A stretch of 64,000 bases of DNA from Vulcanisaeta thermophila (GCF_001748385.1 NZ_BCLI01000001.1:723177-787176); one strand, 5' to 3'. Shown: positions 28,921 to 37,741, counted from the stretch's first letter. Notes: generated by a model not told the origin, from the letters alone. A program made the numbers and translations.

Positions 28921-29061
28921 CTAATATGAATCAGTATCCAACCCCCAATCACACAATAAACCCAATTCGTAATGCTTCCTAACCATGTTCCTGAGGGCTT
29001 GGTAATTGCCACCCAGTGTCCTTCGTGCCATCCATGTTACCATGTATTGTAAAACCACCCT
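28921..29061 (-). pseudogene. C-terminal gene remnant of unknown family
   Basis: A 46-residue minus-strand frame reads VVLQYMVTWMARRTLGGN, continues as ALRNMVRKHYELGLLC and ends DSY at TAG 28921; it is blocked upstream by a TAG. It has normal local codon use and looks like a protein C-terminus. No promoter is seen. The rest of the gap, 29062-29192, shows nothing recognisable. Confidence 0.3.
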
Positions 29062-29192
29062 CTAAGTCCCATAATCCTCAATGGAGTAGCGGGCATAAAT
29101 GGATCACCGAGGATGACCATGAGTGAGGCATACGAAATTAATTACCGTAATACTAAGACTGGTTTTACCAGGGATTTTGACTCTGGTTGTTA

Positions 29193-30368
29193 TTATGCGC
29201 TTATGTATAATTTAATTGGTGAGAATTCATCATGCTGTAGGACCTCGGCGGCCGTTAGGCGACCATTTATTACCCTCAGTGCGTAGTTGAATATCCTCTC
29301 ACCAGCCTCCTTAAGGCTCACCTTAAGTTGTAACAGGTCTGAGACATCCACGTCTATGTGCTCGCTCATGGATGCCACGGTCTTAGGGTTGGCACTTATC
29401 TTAATTACGGGTATTATTGGGTGCCCAACCACGTTGCCCTGCCCCGTAGTGAAGAGGTGCATTACCGAGCCCTTAGCTGCGAAGAGGGTTACGGCCTCGG
29501 CGGCTGCTGATGAGGTGTTTACGAAGCACAGTTGCCCCTGGCCCTTGGGTGGCTTTGTTAGTGGGTCCAGGTAATCAAGGACGCAGGTTATGGGTTTCGT
29601 CCCCAGCTTCTGTATGTTTCCCAGGGCCTTCTCCTCTATCGTGGATAAACCACCCTTTATATTGCCCTCCGTGGGTTGTGAACCCAGTAAATCCACGCCC
29701 TGGCTCTCTATAAAGCCCACGTACTCCCTATAAATCCTCCAGAACTTCTCCCTGAGCCCAGGGTCTGGTATCCTCTCCGCAACTATGTCCTCGGCACCCG
29801 TTAACTCACTGGTTTCCCCAAACATCACGGTGTTACCTAAATCCACGAACTTATCCACGGCGTATCCCGTGGCTGGGTTTGAGGCAAGGCCTGAGGTGGT
29901 GTCTGACTCCCCGCACTTTATACTGAATACGAAACCAGACAGGTCCACCTCGGTCCTCTGCTGCTCACTGGCCTCCTGGACAAGCTCCTTGGCCTTCCTG
30001 GCAGCCATCTCTATGGTCTTTAAATCACCATTACCCTCAATGGGGAATACGTAAACGGGCTTCCCAGTCCTGGCAATGCCATCAGCCACCTTATTGGCCC
30101 AATTCTCCTCAATACCAATGACTATGACGCCGTAGACATTGGGGTTAGCACCCGTGCCACTCAGTATGTGGAAGAGTAGGTCTAGGTCCTTACCGAACTG
30201 AAGCCTACCGTAGGGATGGGGAATGGCAACCACGCCCCTAATGAGCTTGGCCACGCCTAGGGCTGCGGTGTTTGATAAATCATCCACGGGTATCACAACA
30301 ACGTGGTTCCTAATGCCCAGGGAACCATCAGGCCTTATGTAGGCCTTCACGGTGTACCTCTCCATCAT
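29193..30368 (-). CDS. UxaA/SuyB-family dehydratase or sulfo-lyase, large subunit
   Basis: A 391-residue protein of the altronate/galactarate dehydratase C-terminal family, which also includes SuyB of (2R)-sulfolactate sulfo-lyase. It begins with AYIRPDGSLGIRNHVVVIP, typical of the family, and keeps IKCGESDTTSGLASNPA and FTTGQGNVVGHPIIPVIK. Iron or Fe-S binding is expected through the conserved Cys residues. The ATG overlaps the stop of the small SAF-domain gene by four bases, so the two chains form the split enzyme. Substrate could be a hexonate such as altronate or galactarate, or sulfolactate. Confidence 0.82.
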   Translation of the reverse strand: MMERYTVKAYIRPDGSLGIRNHVVVIPVDDLSNTAALGVAKLIRGVVAIPHPYGRLQFGKDLDLLFHILSGTGANPNVYGVIVIGIEENWANKVADGIARTGKPVYVFPIEGNGDLKTIEMAARKAKELVQEASEQQRTEVDLSGFVFSIKCGESDTTSGLASNPATGYAVDKFVDLGNTVMFGETSELTGAEDIVAERIPDPGLREKFWRIYREYVGFIESQGVDLLGSQPTEGNIKGGLSTIEEKALGNIQKLGTKPITCVLDYLDPLTKPPKGQGQLCFVNTSSAAAEAVTLFAAKGSVMHLFTTGQGNVVGHPIIPVIKISANPKTVASMSEHIDVDVSDLLQLKVSLKEAGERIFNYALRVINGRLTAAEVLQHDEFSPIKLYISA

Positions 30369-30679
30369 TTGGAACCACCCCTCTTTGCCAAGTCACCCCA
30401 CCTTAATGACTTCAGGTTGCGAATGTGAACGTGCTCCCCAGCCCTAATGTCCCTGGTGGCCACGCCAATAACCCTACCGTACTTAATAACCCTCTCCCCA
30501 GCTCTAATATCCCTGAGCGCGATTTTATGCCCAAGTGGTATATCATTTAGTGCCCTTAGTCGTGGCCCCTCACTTCTATCCTCAATATACACACCCATCA
30601 CATCCTCCCCAGCCTTTATATCATCAATGGCCACACCCACGTTATCCAACTTATTATGAATAACGAACTTCAGCGACAT
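30365..30679 (-). CDS. SAF-domain small subunit of UxaA/SuyAB-type enzyme
   Basis: A 104-residue protein (MSLKFVIHNKLDNVGVAI...) with the SAF fold found as the N-terminal domain of altronate dehydratase or as SuyA. It has DDIKAGEDVMG, and DIPLGHKIALRDI, where His is the family residue, plus a final VHIRNLKS that fits the usual HxHN-like end (here reduced to EHVHIRN). ATG 30679 lies 26 bp from the minus-strand TATA GTATTTAAAG (30701-30710), which rules out the longer start at 30724. First gene of the two-gene dehydratase operon. Confidence 0.82.
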   Translation of the reverse strand: MSLKFVIHNKLDNVGVAIDDIKAGEDVMGVYIEDRSEGPRLRALNDIPLGHKIALRDIRAGERVIKYGRVIGVATRDIRAGEHVHIRNLKSLRWGDLAKRGGSK

Positions 30680-30797
30680 CAACAAGAGATAGGTAAGCCC
30701 CTTTAAATACCTTTCTGGATACAATATAGTATATCATAGGATTTAAAGGATTAAAATTAATTTTGAATTAATTTAAATGAAAATACAAAGATTATTA

Positions 30798-32102
30798 TTA
30801 TTCTTTATCCAACATCTCTAGGTTAATATCCTTTGTTTCTCTTAGTAATAATGCTGCTATTATTGCTATAACAGCATATATTGCGTAAAATCCCGGTATT
30901 ATGTACAGTGCCCTTTCCACTTGATTCCTTATTAACGATTCCAATATTGCGGGCGTGAAGGCACCACCAATGAAGGCGGCTGTTTCATAGGCAATACCAG
31001 GCCCTGAGTATCTATACTTCGTTGGAAACTGCTCGGAGGCCCAGGTAGGTGCAAATGCGTGCAGTATTCCTACACCCCATAAAACTATAAGCGCCTGCAT
31101 CAGGAGCACAAAGGCAAGGTTTCTTGAGAGTAAAGCCAAAACGTAGGGGTACGATAGCGCCGTAGTTATTAATATAGTTATGATAGCTTCCGTTCTTCTT
31201 CTCATGAATCTAGCCAGGAAGCCATTAATTGGTACACCTAAGAAATCAAATACTCGCCCAACGACTAATGTTAACGTTATTATTATCGTAGAATAGCCTA
31301 ACTGATTCATTAGTCTAACTATGTACGTTAATGAGGTGTATCCATCAAATTGCTGAAATGCTGATAGTAGTGCCAGTAGTATTATAGGTGCCCAGTACCT
31401 CTTGAATACGGTTATGCTTGGTGCCCTTTCAGTAAGTTTTCTGCGCAGTATCTCCATGAACATGGGGCTTTCGGCGATAATATACCTGGTAATTATCGCT
31501 GGTATGGCAATAACGAGGGATAATAGGAAAGCTATTCTCCAGCCAGTTGTTGAGAAGTTAGGTATTAACAATGCTAAGGCACCGAGCGCACCCCCTATTG
31601 GGAAACCAGCGTTTGCAAACCCAACCCAAAATGCCCTATATTTTCTCCTGGCACCAAACTCCGCCAGTAGGGCCGTGGCCCCGCCAAACTCACCACCAAG
31701 CCCAAATCCCTGGAAGAAACGTAGAAGGGTCAGCAATATGGGCGCCGTCGCATACCCTATCACAGAGGCTGGTGGTAATAGGCCGATAAGTGCAGTTGCG
31801 GCACCCGTGATTACTAAATCCCATGTGAATGCAACCCTCCTACTAATCTTATCACCAAAATGACCGAAAACGAAAGCGCCGATGATCCTAGCGGGAAAGC
31901 CCGCCGCAAATGTTAGGAAGGCAAGTACCGTACCCAGTGACGGAGGAACATGGGGGAAAATGAGCTTTGGAAAAACAAGTGCGGCTGCGTAGCCGTAAAC
32001 CACGAAGGAGTAAAACTCGATTGTTAATCCCGCAGTAGATGCTATCGCCAATAGAATCATTATCCTTAGGCTAGGCTCCTGGTGGCTATCATGGGGTTGC
32101 AT
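30798..32102 (-). CDS. MFS transporter, metabolite:H+ symporter (MHS) family
   Basis: A 434-residue protein with 12 predicted membrane helices. The loop 2-3 motif reads FGHFGDKISRR, RFFQGFGLGGEFGGATALL is the classic MHS helix-4/5 signature, and the loop 8-9 sequence is FLARFMRRR. Members carry dicarboxylates, sugar acids, shikimate or osmolytes with protons. Next to two dehydratases and a GntR regulator, a sugar acid or sulfonate is the best guess. A TATA (ATACTTATAAATACC) lies at about 32128-32142, before ATG 32102. Confidence 0.85.
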   Translation of the reverse strand: MQPHDSHQEPSLRIMILLAIASTAGLTIEFYSFVVYGYAAALVFPKLIFPHVPPSLGTVLAFLTFAAGFPARIIGAFVFGHFGDKISRRVAFTWDLVITGAATALIGLLPPASVIGYATAPILLTLLRFFQGFGLGGEFGGATALLAEFGARRKYRAFWVGFANAGFPIGGALGALALLIPNFSTTGWRIAFLLSLVIAIPAIITRYIIAESPMFMEILRRKLTERAPSITVFKRYWAPIILLALLSAFQQFDGYTSLTYIVRLMNQLGYSTIIITLTLVVGRVFDFLGVPINGFLARFMRRRTEAIITILITTALSYPYVLALLSRNLAFVLLMQALIVLWGVGILHAFAPTWASEQFPTKYRYSGPGIAYETAAFIGGAFTPAILESLIRNQVERALYIIPGFYAIYAVIAIIAALLLRETKDINLEMLDKE

Positions 32103-32203
32103 ACAAATTAGTATTAGATAAGGGGTATTTATAAGTATTATCCTATAAATTTTATGGAGAATGCAAAATCATCGGTATCCGTAGTGGGATCCTTGGTTAA
32201 AGT

Positions 32204-32218
32204 GATGTGGTATACATC
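32204..32218. promoter_or_regulatory. Candidate GntR-family operator
   Basis: GATGT (32204-32208) and ACATC (32214-32218) form a dyad around GGTAT, with TGGTATAC inside, similar to the short palindromes (TGGTATACCA-like) bound by GntR/FCD regulators. It lies between the divergent MHS transporter and gntR genes, 45 bp before the gntR start, so it could control both. Confidence 0.5.
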
Positions 32219-32262
32219 ATGGTATTTATTAAGTAAGGCTTATTAGATTTGAATAACCATCT

Positions 32263-32922
32263 ATGGTACGTACTATGGCATTATCAGAGAGGGTATACAG
32301 GGAATTGCTTAATGGTATAGTGAGTGGTAGGTTTAGGCTTGGTGAGGTCCTTAAGGAGGATGCCCTGGCTGAGTTATTCAACGTAAGTAGGACGCCCATT
32401 AGGGAGGCTTTGGCGAGGCTCGAGCGTGATGGGCTTGTTATCAAGTCGGGTAAGTCCTACGTAATAGTGCCCCTGTCAAGGGATGACGTACTTCAGCTCT
32501 ATGAGGTTAGGAAGCCATTGGAATTATTATCCGCTGAGTTGGCTGCCAGGAGGATCAGTGATGAATTAGTTGCTGAGTTGAGGGATGCTGTGGCTAGGAT
32601 GAGGGATGAGGCTAGTAAGCCCGACCCAGACCCCGTTTTATTAGCTGAATTGAACGGTAAAATACACAACATCATTGCTAGGGCTAGCGGTAATAAGTAC
32701 CTTGTGGAGTACCTGAGTGAGATTAGGCTTAAGCTTATGGTGGTTAGGGTGACGTTATTCACAACGTACGGTAGGAGGGTTGAGGAGGCTGTGGAGCACG
32801 CGGCCATAGCTGATGCCGTGATACAGAGGAAACCCGAACTTGCCAGAGAGAGGATGGAGGAGCACATGGACCACGTAATTGATTACGTGAAGAGTAAGGT
32901 ACTGCCCCTGTTATTCCCATAG
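32263..32922 (+). CDS. GntR-family regulator, FCD (FadR) subfamily
   Basis: A 219-residue one-domain-plus-effector regulator. Residues about 5-70 are a GntR winged helix (GRFRLGEVLKEDALAELF, SRTPIREALARLERDGLV). Residues about 80-215 are an all-helical FCD domain, with metal-site candidates in LNGKIHNII, VEHAAIADAV and EHMDHVIDY. FCD proteins sense organic acids. It is divergent from the MHS transporter and the sugar-acid genes and probably controls them. This family is common in bacteria but rare in crenarchaea, so transfer is plausible. ATG 32263 or 32275 may be the start. Confidence 0.87.
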   Translation: MVRTMALSERVYRELLNGIVSGRFRLGEVLKEDALAELFNVSRTPIREALARLERDGLVIKSGKSYVIVPLSRDDVLQLYEVRKPLELLSAELAARRISDELVAELRDAVARMRDEASKPDPDPVLLAELNGKIHNIIARASGNKYLVEYLSEIRLKLMVVRVTLFTTYGRRVEEAVEHAAIADAVIQRKPELARERMEEHMDHVIDYVKSKVLPLLFP

Positions 32923-33235
32923 ACCGTAACTAAGTGATAAATGAAGGCTGATATTATTCTACTGCCTCCTCAATTCCCTTTCACCAAGCTCGCTCAACTT
33001 AATACTCATATCCAGGTGATAAACCAATATGATGTACTCCTTGCGTGGGCTTCGCGCATGTTTTTCAGGGGCATTTTAATATTGTGATTATTCTCGTAAC
33101 CACAAATCTTTATGAAGGCATTACTCCTACCATATTTATCACCGAAGTGATTAAACATGAGGGAGCCCATAATCCTAAAGGTCAGATAATCAATAAAGTA
33201 GTGCATTCCTCATAATAATGGGGTTGTGGTGGCCA
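32923..33235. other. Intergenic stretch with transporter and short leader-like remnants
   Basis: No intact gene. It contains the MHS transporter fragment described separately and, on the minus strand at 32959-33009, a 16-codon frame MSIKLSELGERELRRQ that resembles the N-terminus of thiamine-monophosphate kinase (ThiL) and then stops at TAG. Both suggest local gene loss and rearrangement. Confidence 0.35.
33110..33206 (-). pseudogene. Fragment of a second MHS/MFS transporter
   Basis: The minus strand encodes LTFRIMGSLMFNHFGDKYGR followed by SNAFI. This aligns with FPARIIGAFVFGHFGDKISR in the intact MHS transporter at 30798-32102: it is helix 2 and the loop 2-3 motif. The rest of the transporter is missing; the frame runs on into unrelated sequence and stops near 33006. 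A remnant of a paralogue. Confidence 0.65.
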
Positions 33236-34381
33236 CTACATGAGCCTTGACTGCCTCAGGTTGGTTGTGTACTTGGTCCAGAGCTTCCTGGTTATTAATA
33301 CCTGGTTAGTGTAATTAATGGCTTCGTTTAAATCACTGAACCTTACCACGTCCTTACCCATGCCGTTCCTAACGGCCTCCCTGGCCTGCCAAATACCCAC
33401 GGGTACCTTATAATCGGGGGTTACCTCCCTAATGGCAACGACGGTGGCCTGCCTCCTAATTCTTTCTAGGTATTCCAGGACACCGAGCCTTATGGCGTAG
33501 AAGGCGCCCCCGGTCTCCTCCGCGTATTTCCTCATGCCCATGGTTCCCTCCCTATCCACGTAGATTCTTGGCTTATCACCACTCCTATTCCACACGGAGC
33601 CTGGCATTTTTACCTCAATTAATTCGTAGGACCAGGGCCCAGGGATCAGTAGGATCACGTAGTTATTCCCCATGTAACTCATTCTGTGGATCTCGTAATT
33701 ATTAATCCAATCGTAGTCCTTAATCCCACTCCTTAACTCGTCACCCACTATGCTATCCACAGCGGTTATGGACCACCTGGTGGGTACTAATCGCCTACTC
33801 CTTGCGTTACCCAATAAGCCCACTGAGAACATCCTCTGAATCCTCGATATGGGTATACCAGCCCTGTAGAGCTCTATCACTGCGGTTCTGGCATCTACAT
33901 CAGCATCATTAATCAACCTCTCAACAACCCTCTCGGCACTAACGTTTGATGTTATCCTTAGGCTATCCATTATGGCAACCACACCTAGGGGTGCGTGGTA
34001 ACCATCGGCCATGAGCCTCGGTGCGGGGCCCCTTAACCTAACCTCCACGTCCACGGGCTTACGACTAATACTCAACTCCTGAATCTTCCTAACCAACGGA
34101 TTGTTAACATCCTTAACATTCACCTTGGTCCTGGCCAGCACGAGCTTCATCCTGAACTTCACAATATCCCATTGACCGAGGCCCATTCGATACCAAGCCT
34201 CGGGGCTATCGAGAACCTGTGCATCCTCATTCGTTGTTAAGGCACCAACATTCAGTACTGGGTAGCCCACGGACCCTACGAAGTTACCGGGTGGGGACTC
34301 ACCACTCAAAACCCCGGTAACACTACGCCACTGCTTAAACTCCCTCCAGAAGTCTGGCGGTAATTGTGCAAACCTAACCAC
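33236..34381 (-). CDS. nreA: Archaeal DNA repair protein NreA
   Basis: NreA is a conserved archaeal protein that binds PCNA and aids survival after mitomycin-type damage. The 381-residue protein has the N-terminal VGYPVLNVGALTT, the DSPEAWYRMGL segment and PLGVVAIMDSLRI, typical of the family, and SRRLVPTRWSITAVDS in the middle. It lacks the extra zinc finger of euryarchaeal versions. The last residues (QSRLM) may be a degenerate PCNA-binding tail. Start GTG 34381, with an AT-rich TATA candidate about 25 bases before it (around 34400-34410). Confidence 0.85.
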   Translation of the reverse strand: MVRFAQLPPDFWREFKQWRSVTGVLSGESPPGNFVGSVGYPVLNVGALTTNEDAQVLDSPEAWYRMGLGQWDIVKFRMKLVLARTKVNVKDVNNPLVRKIQELSISRKPVDVEVRLRGPAPRLMADGYHAPLGVVAIMDSLRITSNVSAERVVERLINDADVDARTAVIELYRAGIPISRIQRMFSVGLLGNARSRRLVPTRWSITAVDSIVGDELRSGIKDYDWINNYEIHRMSYMGNNYVILLIPGPWSYELIEVKMPGSVWNRSGDKPRIYVDREGTMGMRKYAEETGGAFYAIRLGVLEYLERIRRQATVVAIREVTPDYKVPVGIWQAREAVRNGMGKDVVRFSDLNEAINYTNQVLITRKLWTKYTTNLRQSRLM

Positions 34382-34581
34382 TACCTAAGGGTTGATGCAA
34401 TGATTGATAAGGTTAATGCTCATATTCACTTGAATACATAAGCACTCATTTAATAACTTAACCATTAATACTTATTAATTTAAGTAATTAGTTATTGATT
34501 AAAATATTAATTACATTTTTATTTTTAAACCATTCTTTTCAGCGCACTTTCTGCATTTTTATTAATAAAATATAAGGAACT

Positions 34582-35262
34582 ATGCCTACGGTAAATTCGG
34601 TGAGTGGGATGGCACTGTTCATAGATCAACTGGATATCTGGTTAATGACCCTGGGAATAACACTAATCACGTCGGCGTATGGTGTATACATGACCTTTAT
34701 CAGGAGGCCTAAAGTAGCCACTGATGGTGCCTCGGAGACTGTCCAAGTCACGAGGGCTGTTTATGTCGAGGTTAGTAGGGTTCTTGGTATTTTCTACACC
34801 GCGGTGGGTGTTTATGCATTGGCCACTGGTGTTTGGGCTTCGATTACCTGGCCACTGCCAAGCTCCTACAATTTAATGTTCTCAGATGCGTGGCCCATGT
34901 TTGGGTTTGTTTCGTTAATGATTGGTTTAGCCCTGGCCCTTGGTTATGATGTTAGGTATCTCTCCATACCCCTAATGCTCTTTGGAATACCCGTTATTGT
35001 GTATGGTGCCGACATACTGACTTATCACCTAACCCGCGAGCCCACGTTGGCCGCTGGCATGTACATACTACTGGGCCTAGCCCTACTGCTTAATCCAGGC
35101 GTGATGCTCACAAGGGGTAATGTGAGTAGGTACATGGGTTACTTGGTGATGATGCTCCTGGTGCTCTCGGGCATACTGGCCTTTGTAATAGGCATACCAG
35201 CAACCTTTGAGCATACGGCTGGTTGGTTGAAGTGGGCGCCTTGGTACGGAGTCTCAGGCTAA
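34582..35262 (+). CDS. Integral membrane protein, DUF981-like
   Basis: A 226-residue protein with about six or seven membrane helices and a short cytoplasmic loop after the first (IRRPKVATDG). The pattern resembles DUF981 proteins, which are frequent in thermoacidophilic archaea and of unknown function. TATA-like TTTTTATTAA (34553-34562) lies 25 bp before ATG 34582, giving a leaderless mRNA. A run of six T residues at 35300-35305 may end transcription. The 200 bases before it (34382-34581) are AT-rich promoter sequence for this gene and nreA. Confidence 0.65.
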   Translation: MPTVNSVSGMALFIDQLDIWLMTLGITLITSAYGVYMTFIRRPKVATDGASETVQVTRAVYVEVSRVLGIFYTAVGVYALATGVWASITWPLPSSYNLMFSDAWPMFGFVSLMIGLALALGYDVRYLSIPLMLFGIPVIVYGADILTYHLTREPTLAAGMYILLGLALLLNPGVMLTRGNVSRYMGYLVMMLLVLSGILAFVIGIPATFEHTAGWLKWAPWYGVSG

Positions 35263-35299
35263 GTCTAGATTACCCGTTGCGTGCCCCCTTAAAATAACC

Positions 35300-35315
35300 T
35301 TTTTTCCTTCAGTTT
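35300..35315 (+). terminator. T-rich terminator after the DUF981-like gene
   Basis: CCTTTTTTCC and a following AGTTTTCC lie about 40 bases after the stop codon. Archaeal polymerase ends transcription at T-runs without a hairpin, so this is a likely terminator. Confidence 0.4.
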
Positions 35316-35433
35316 TCCCCTCAGGGATAAGGGTTAATAATAAGCCCTGGTTACTATTGAGGGGTGAGGATAAAAGGGCTGCTGCCTGAGTTTATGATGA
35401 TTGGGAAGAGTGCCGATGAGTGTTTCGGTATCA

Positions 35434-35802
35434 TCAGTAGAAGTAGTAAGTGTTGGGTGGCCTGGTCTCCTCTAAATCCCCCGTCACTGGGTTTACCCTT
35501 AGGCCCAGTAACTCAAGCGTTAAGTCGCCCACCACTGGTTTGGCGTTTTCAAAGCCAGCCACCAGCGTCCACGCGCTCCTATCCTTAATCGCCACCATGG
35601 CCACGTATAGGTCAGCCCTGACCCTCCTACCATCCCCAAGCTCCAGCTCCACAGTGCCCATGGGTAGTCTCAAGCCACCAACTTCGTCAAGTAACTCCTT
35701 GGGCATTACCGTTAATGAGGCCCCGGTATCCACTAGCACGCCCTTCAGTAACTTCCTTCCTTTAGTGCCTATTAGTTCCAGGTTAGTAAATACATGACCC
35801 AT
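35434..35802 (-). CDS. Second retropepsin-like aspartic protease
   Basis: A 122-residue single-domain protein with the DTGAS motif at about residue 25 and the second strand DLTLELLGLRVNP. It shares with the protein at 26207-26596 the order V-DTG, hydrophobic strand, ELEL/RARLY, and an identical-looking ending LGxRVNPxTGxLEE, so the two are paralogues. No signal peptide. ATG 35802 stands 34 bases before thrS ends, so it may be co-transcribed with thrS. The function of these archaeal proteases is unknown. Confidence 0.75.
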   Translation of the reverse strand: MGHVFTNLELIGTKGRKLLKGVLVDTGASLTVMPKELLDEVGGLRLPMGTVELELGDGRRVRADLYVAMVAIKDRSAWTLVAGFENAKPVVGDLTLELLGLRVNPVTGDLEETRPPNTYYFY

Positions 35803-35836
35803 TGTTGATTCACTGTTTGTCCCTGACTTATTAACC

Positions 35837-37699
35837 CTACATCATCGCCGGCCTCATACTTAGGTACTTGGGCATTGTTAGTGGCCTCCTTGGGTATCCC
35901 TTTATCTCCTCCTCAATCCTCCCAATCAACTCCTCAACACCAACCTCCAAGGTCTTCCCCAACCCCCTAACCCTAACGCTGAGGATTCCCGTCTTGGCTT
36001 CCCTATCCCCTACGACCACTATGTACGGAACCCAGAAGGTCTCCGCATCCCTAATCCTCCTACTCAGGGTTTCATCAAACCTGTCATCTATGTCCACCCT
36101 AATCATCCTCCCCTCAAGCTCCGAAGCCACCTTGTTGGCTAGGTCCAGGTGCTCCCTGCCTATGGGTATTATCCTAACCTGTACGGGTGCTATCCACGTG
36201 GGTAGCCTGGGCACCTCCTTCCTGGATTCCATTATTGCCGCCGTGTCCAGTAGTGCGTATATGTACCTCTCCACACTGCCCAGTATTGCCGTGTGTATGA
36301 TCACTGGGTACTTTACCTCGCCATTCTCATCCCTATACTTAATACCGAACCTCTGGGCGTTACCCACGTCGAATTGGAATGTGGCTATCTCCCTGGGCCT
36401 CCTGAGCTCATCCACTATGTGGAACTCCACATTCAAAACCCAGTAATACTTCTGCTCGGGCATTATCCTAACCAGTATGGGCTTACCCTCACGTCTGGCC
36501 AATTCCACCAGGTAGTCCCTGTGCTCATTGTAGAATTGCCTGGTCACGTTGTAAAGGCTCACGTAGTCCCTACCCAACCTCCTAATCTCCCTGAATATGA
36601 TCTCATGGAGCCTCAGGGCCAACTCCATGGCATTGCTCAAGTCCCTGGTGAATATGTGGAGGTCCGGCATGTAGAACCTCCTGAGCCTGAAGCATAGTAC
36701 GGTCTCCCCGGGCTGCTCATACCTGTAACTATCGGCTATCTCCAACATGCCGAGGGGCAGGTCCCTATAGCTCAGTACCCAGTTCCTTATCATTGCGAAT
36801 TGCTGGAAGCACGCTGCGTACCTCATTATCAACTCATCCCTATCACCCTCTATTGTGTACATCCTCTCGTTGAACAACCTGGCGTGCTCGTCAATGGCCC
36901 TCTCACCGCGCCTGAACATGTTGGTCCCCCTTATCTTGAAGACGGGTATCCCCAACTCATTGGCCAGTTTCCACGCGTAGTCCTCCACAAGCTCCATCAT
37001 TAGTGTTGCGGCTGGTCCATACCTCATGTGCCCAGTGTCGCTCATGGGCTCCCACTCAAAGCCAAACTTACGGCAGTAGTCCAGGTACCTGGGCTCACCA
37101 CCACCCTCAAGCTCCCTCTTAAACACCTCCTTCTCCACCAAGGCCCTTAGGTCATCCTCACCCTCCCTGAACTGGTACTTGGAGGCTTCGTACTCTTCAC
37201 CATTTGGCGTTAGTATTACGTATAAGTCCCTGGGCGCCTGGGGCTGGGCCGCGGTTGCCGTTGTGGTGGCCATTGATGGCGTGAGTGACTTACTGAGCTC
37301 CGATAGTGGGTGTCCGTAGCACTTTATGTCGAAGGCCTTGTAATAACCGAAGGGTGCCCTCATCACGGGGACTGGGGACTTGGCCTTAAGTGTGTTGTAG
37401 AGCGCGTTTAGTATTGCCATGGCCCTGGTGGGCCTTGCCAGGTTGGGGCTTAGGTGCGCGTATGGGTAAAGCACCAGGGTTTCCGCCTTAACCCTGTTTA
37501 GCACGTCCAGTATTTGGTCGGCTACGTAGTTCATATACCCAGGGTCCTCATTATCCCCCTCCTCAACGCTCGTGAAAACCACAAGGGCATTCTTGGCACT
37601 GCCCCTCTCCAACTCCGGGGTTAGTGGTTCTGGGTTTTCAATGGCCTTCTCCCTGACCTGGAACCAGAAGTCCTCTGCGTGTATGAATAATAATCTCAT
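35837..37699 (-). CDS. thrS: Threonyl-tRNA synthetase (archaeal type)
   Basis: Charges tRNA-Thr. The 620-residue protein starts with the archaeal editing domain (MRLLFIHAEDFWFQV, about 1-140), which removes misacylated serine and is related to D-aminoacyl-tRNA deacylases. The class II catalytic core contains RYGPAATLMMELVEDY, the zinc-binding AACFQQFAM, RYEQPGETVLCFRLRRF (motif 2) and the anticodon-binding end. Some crenarchaea split catalysis and editing into two genes; here both are in one. An AAATAAATTAAATG TATA region at about 37720-37733 fits leaderless ATG 37699. Confidence 0.95.
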   Translation of the reverse strand: MRLLFIHAEDFWFQVREKAIENPEPLTPELERGSAKNALVVFTSVEEGDNEDPGYMNYVADQILDVLNRVKAETLVLYPYAHLSPNLARPTRAMAILNALYNTLKAKSPVPVMRAPFGYYKAFDIKCYGHPLSELSKSLTPSMATTTATAAQPQAPRDLYVILTPNGEEYEASKYQFREGEDDLRALVEKEVFKRELEGGGEPRYLDYCRKFGFEWEPMSDTGHMRYGPAATLMMELVEDYAWKLANELGIPVFKIRGTNMFRRGERAIDEHARLFNERMYTIEGDRDELIMRYAACFQQFAMIRNWVLSYRDLPLGMLEIADSYRYEQPGETVLCFRLRRFYMPDLHIFTRDLSNAMELALRLHEIIFREIRRLGRDYVSLYNVTRQFYNEHRDYLVELARREGKPILVRIMPEQKYYWVLNVEFHIVDELRRPREIATFQFDVGNAQRFGIKYRDENGEVKYPVIIHTAILGSVERYIYALLDTAAIMESRKEVPRLPTWIAPVQVRIIPIGREHLDLANKVASELEGRMIRVDIDDRFDETLSRRIRDAETFWVPYIVVVGDREAKTGILSVRVRGLGKTLEVGVEELIGRIEEEIKGYPRRPLTMPKYLSMRPAMM

Positions 37700-37741
37700 T
37701 GCACCGGTTTATAGGGGTCTGCATTTAATTTATTTTGGTTC

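Noticed and set aside
35394-35445. ATGATGA followed by CCGATGAG, resembling a C/D box guide RNA
   Set aside because: The D box (CUGA) is missing at the right place and no complementary kink-turn is formed.
35364-35450. A GTG frame MRIKGLLPEFMMIGKSADECF with a TATA-like box 25 bp upstream
   Set aside because: It soon runs into the antisense of the second retropepsin gene, which has clear family support; the frame is probably chance or a small remnant.
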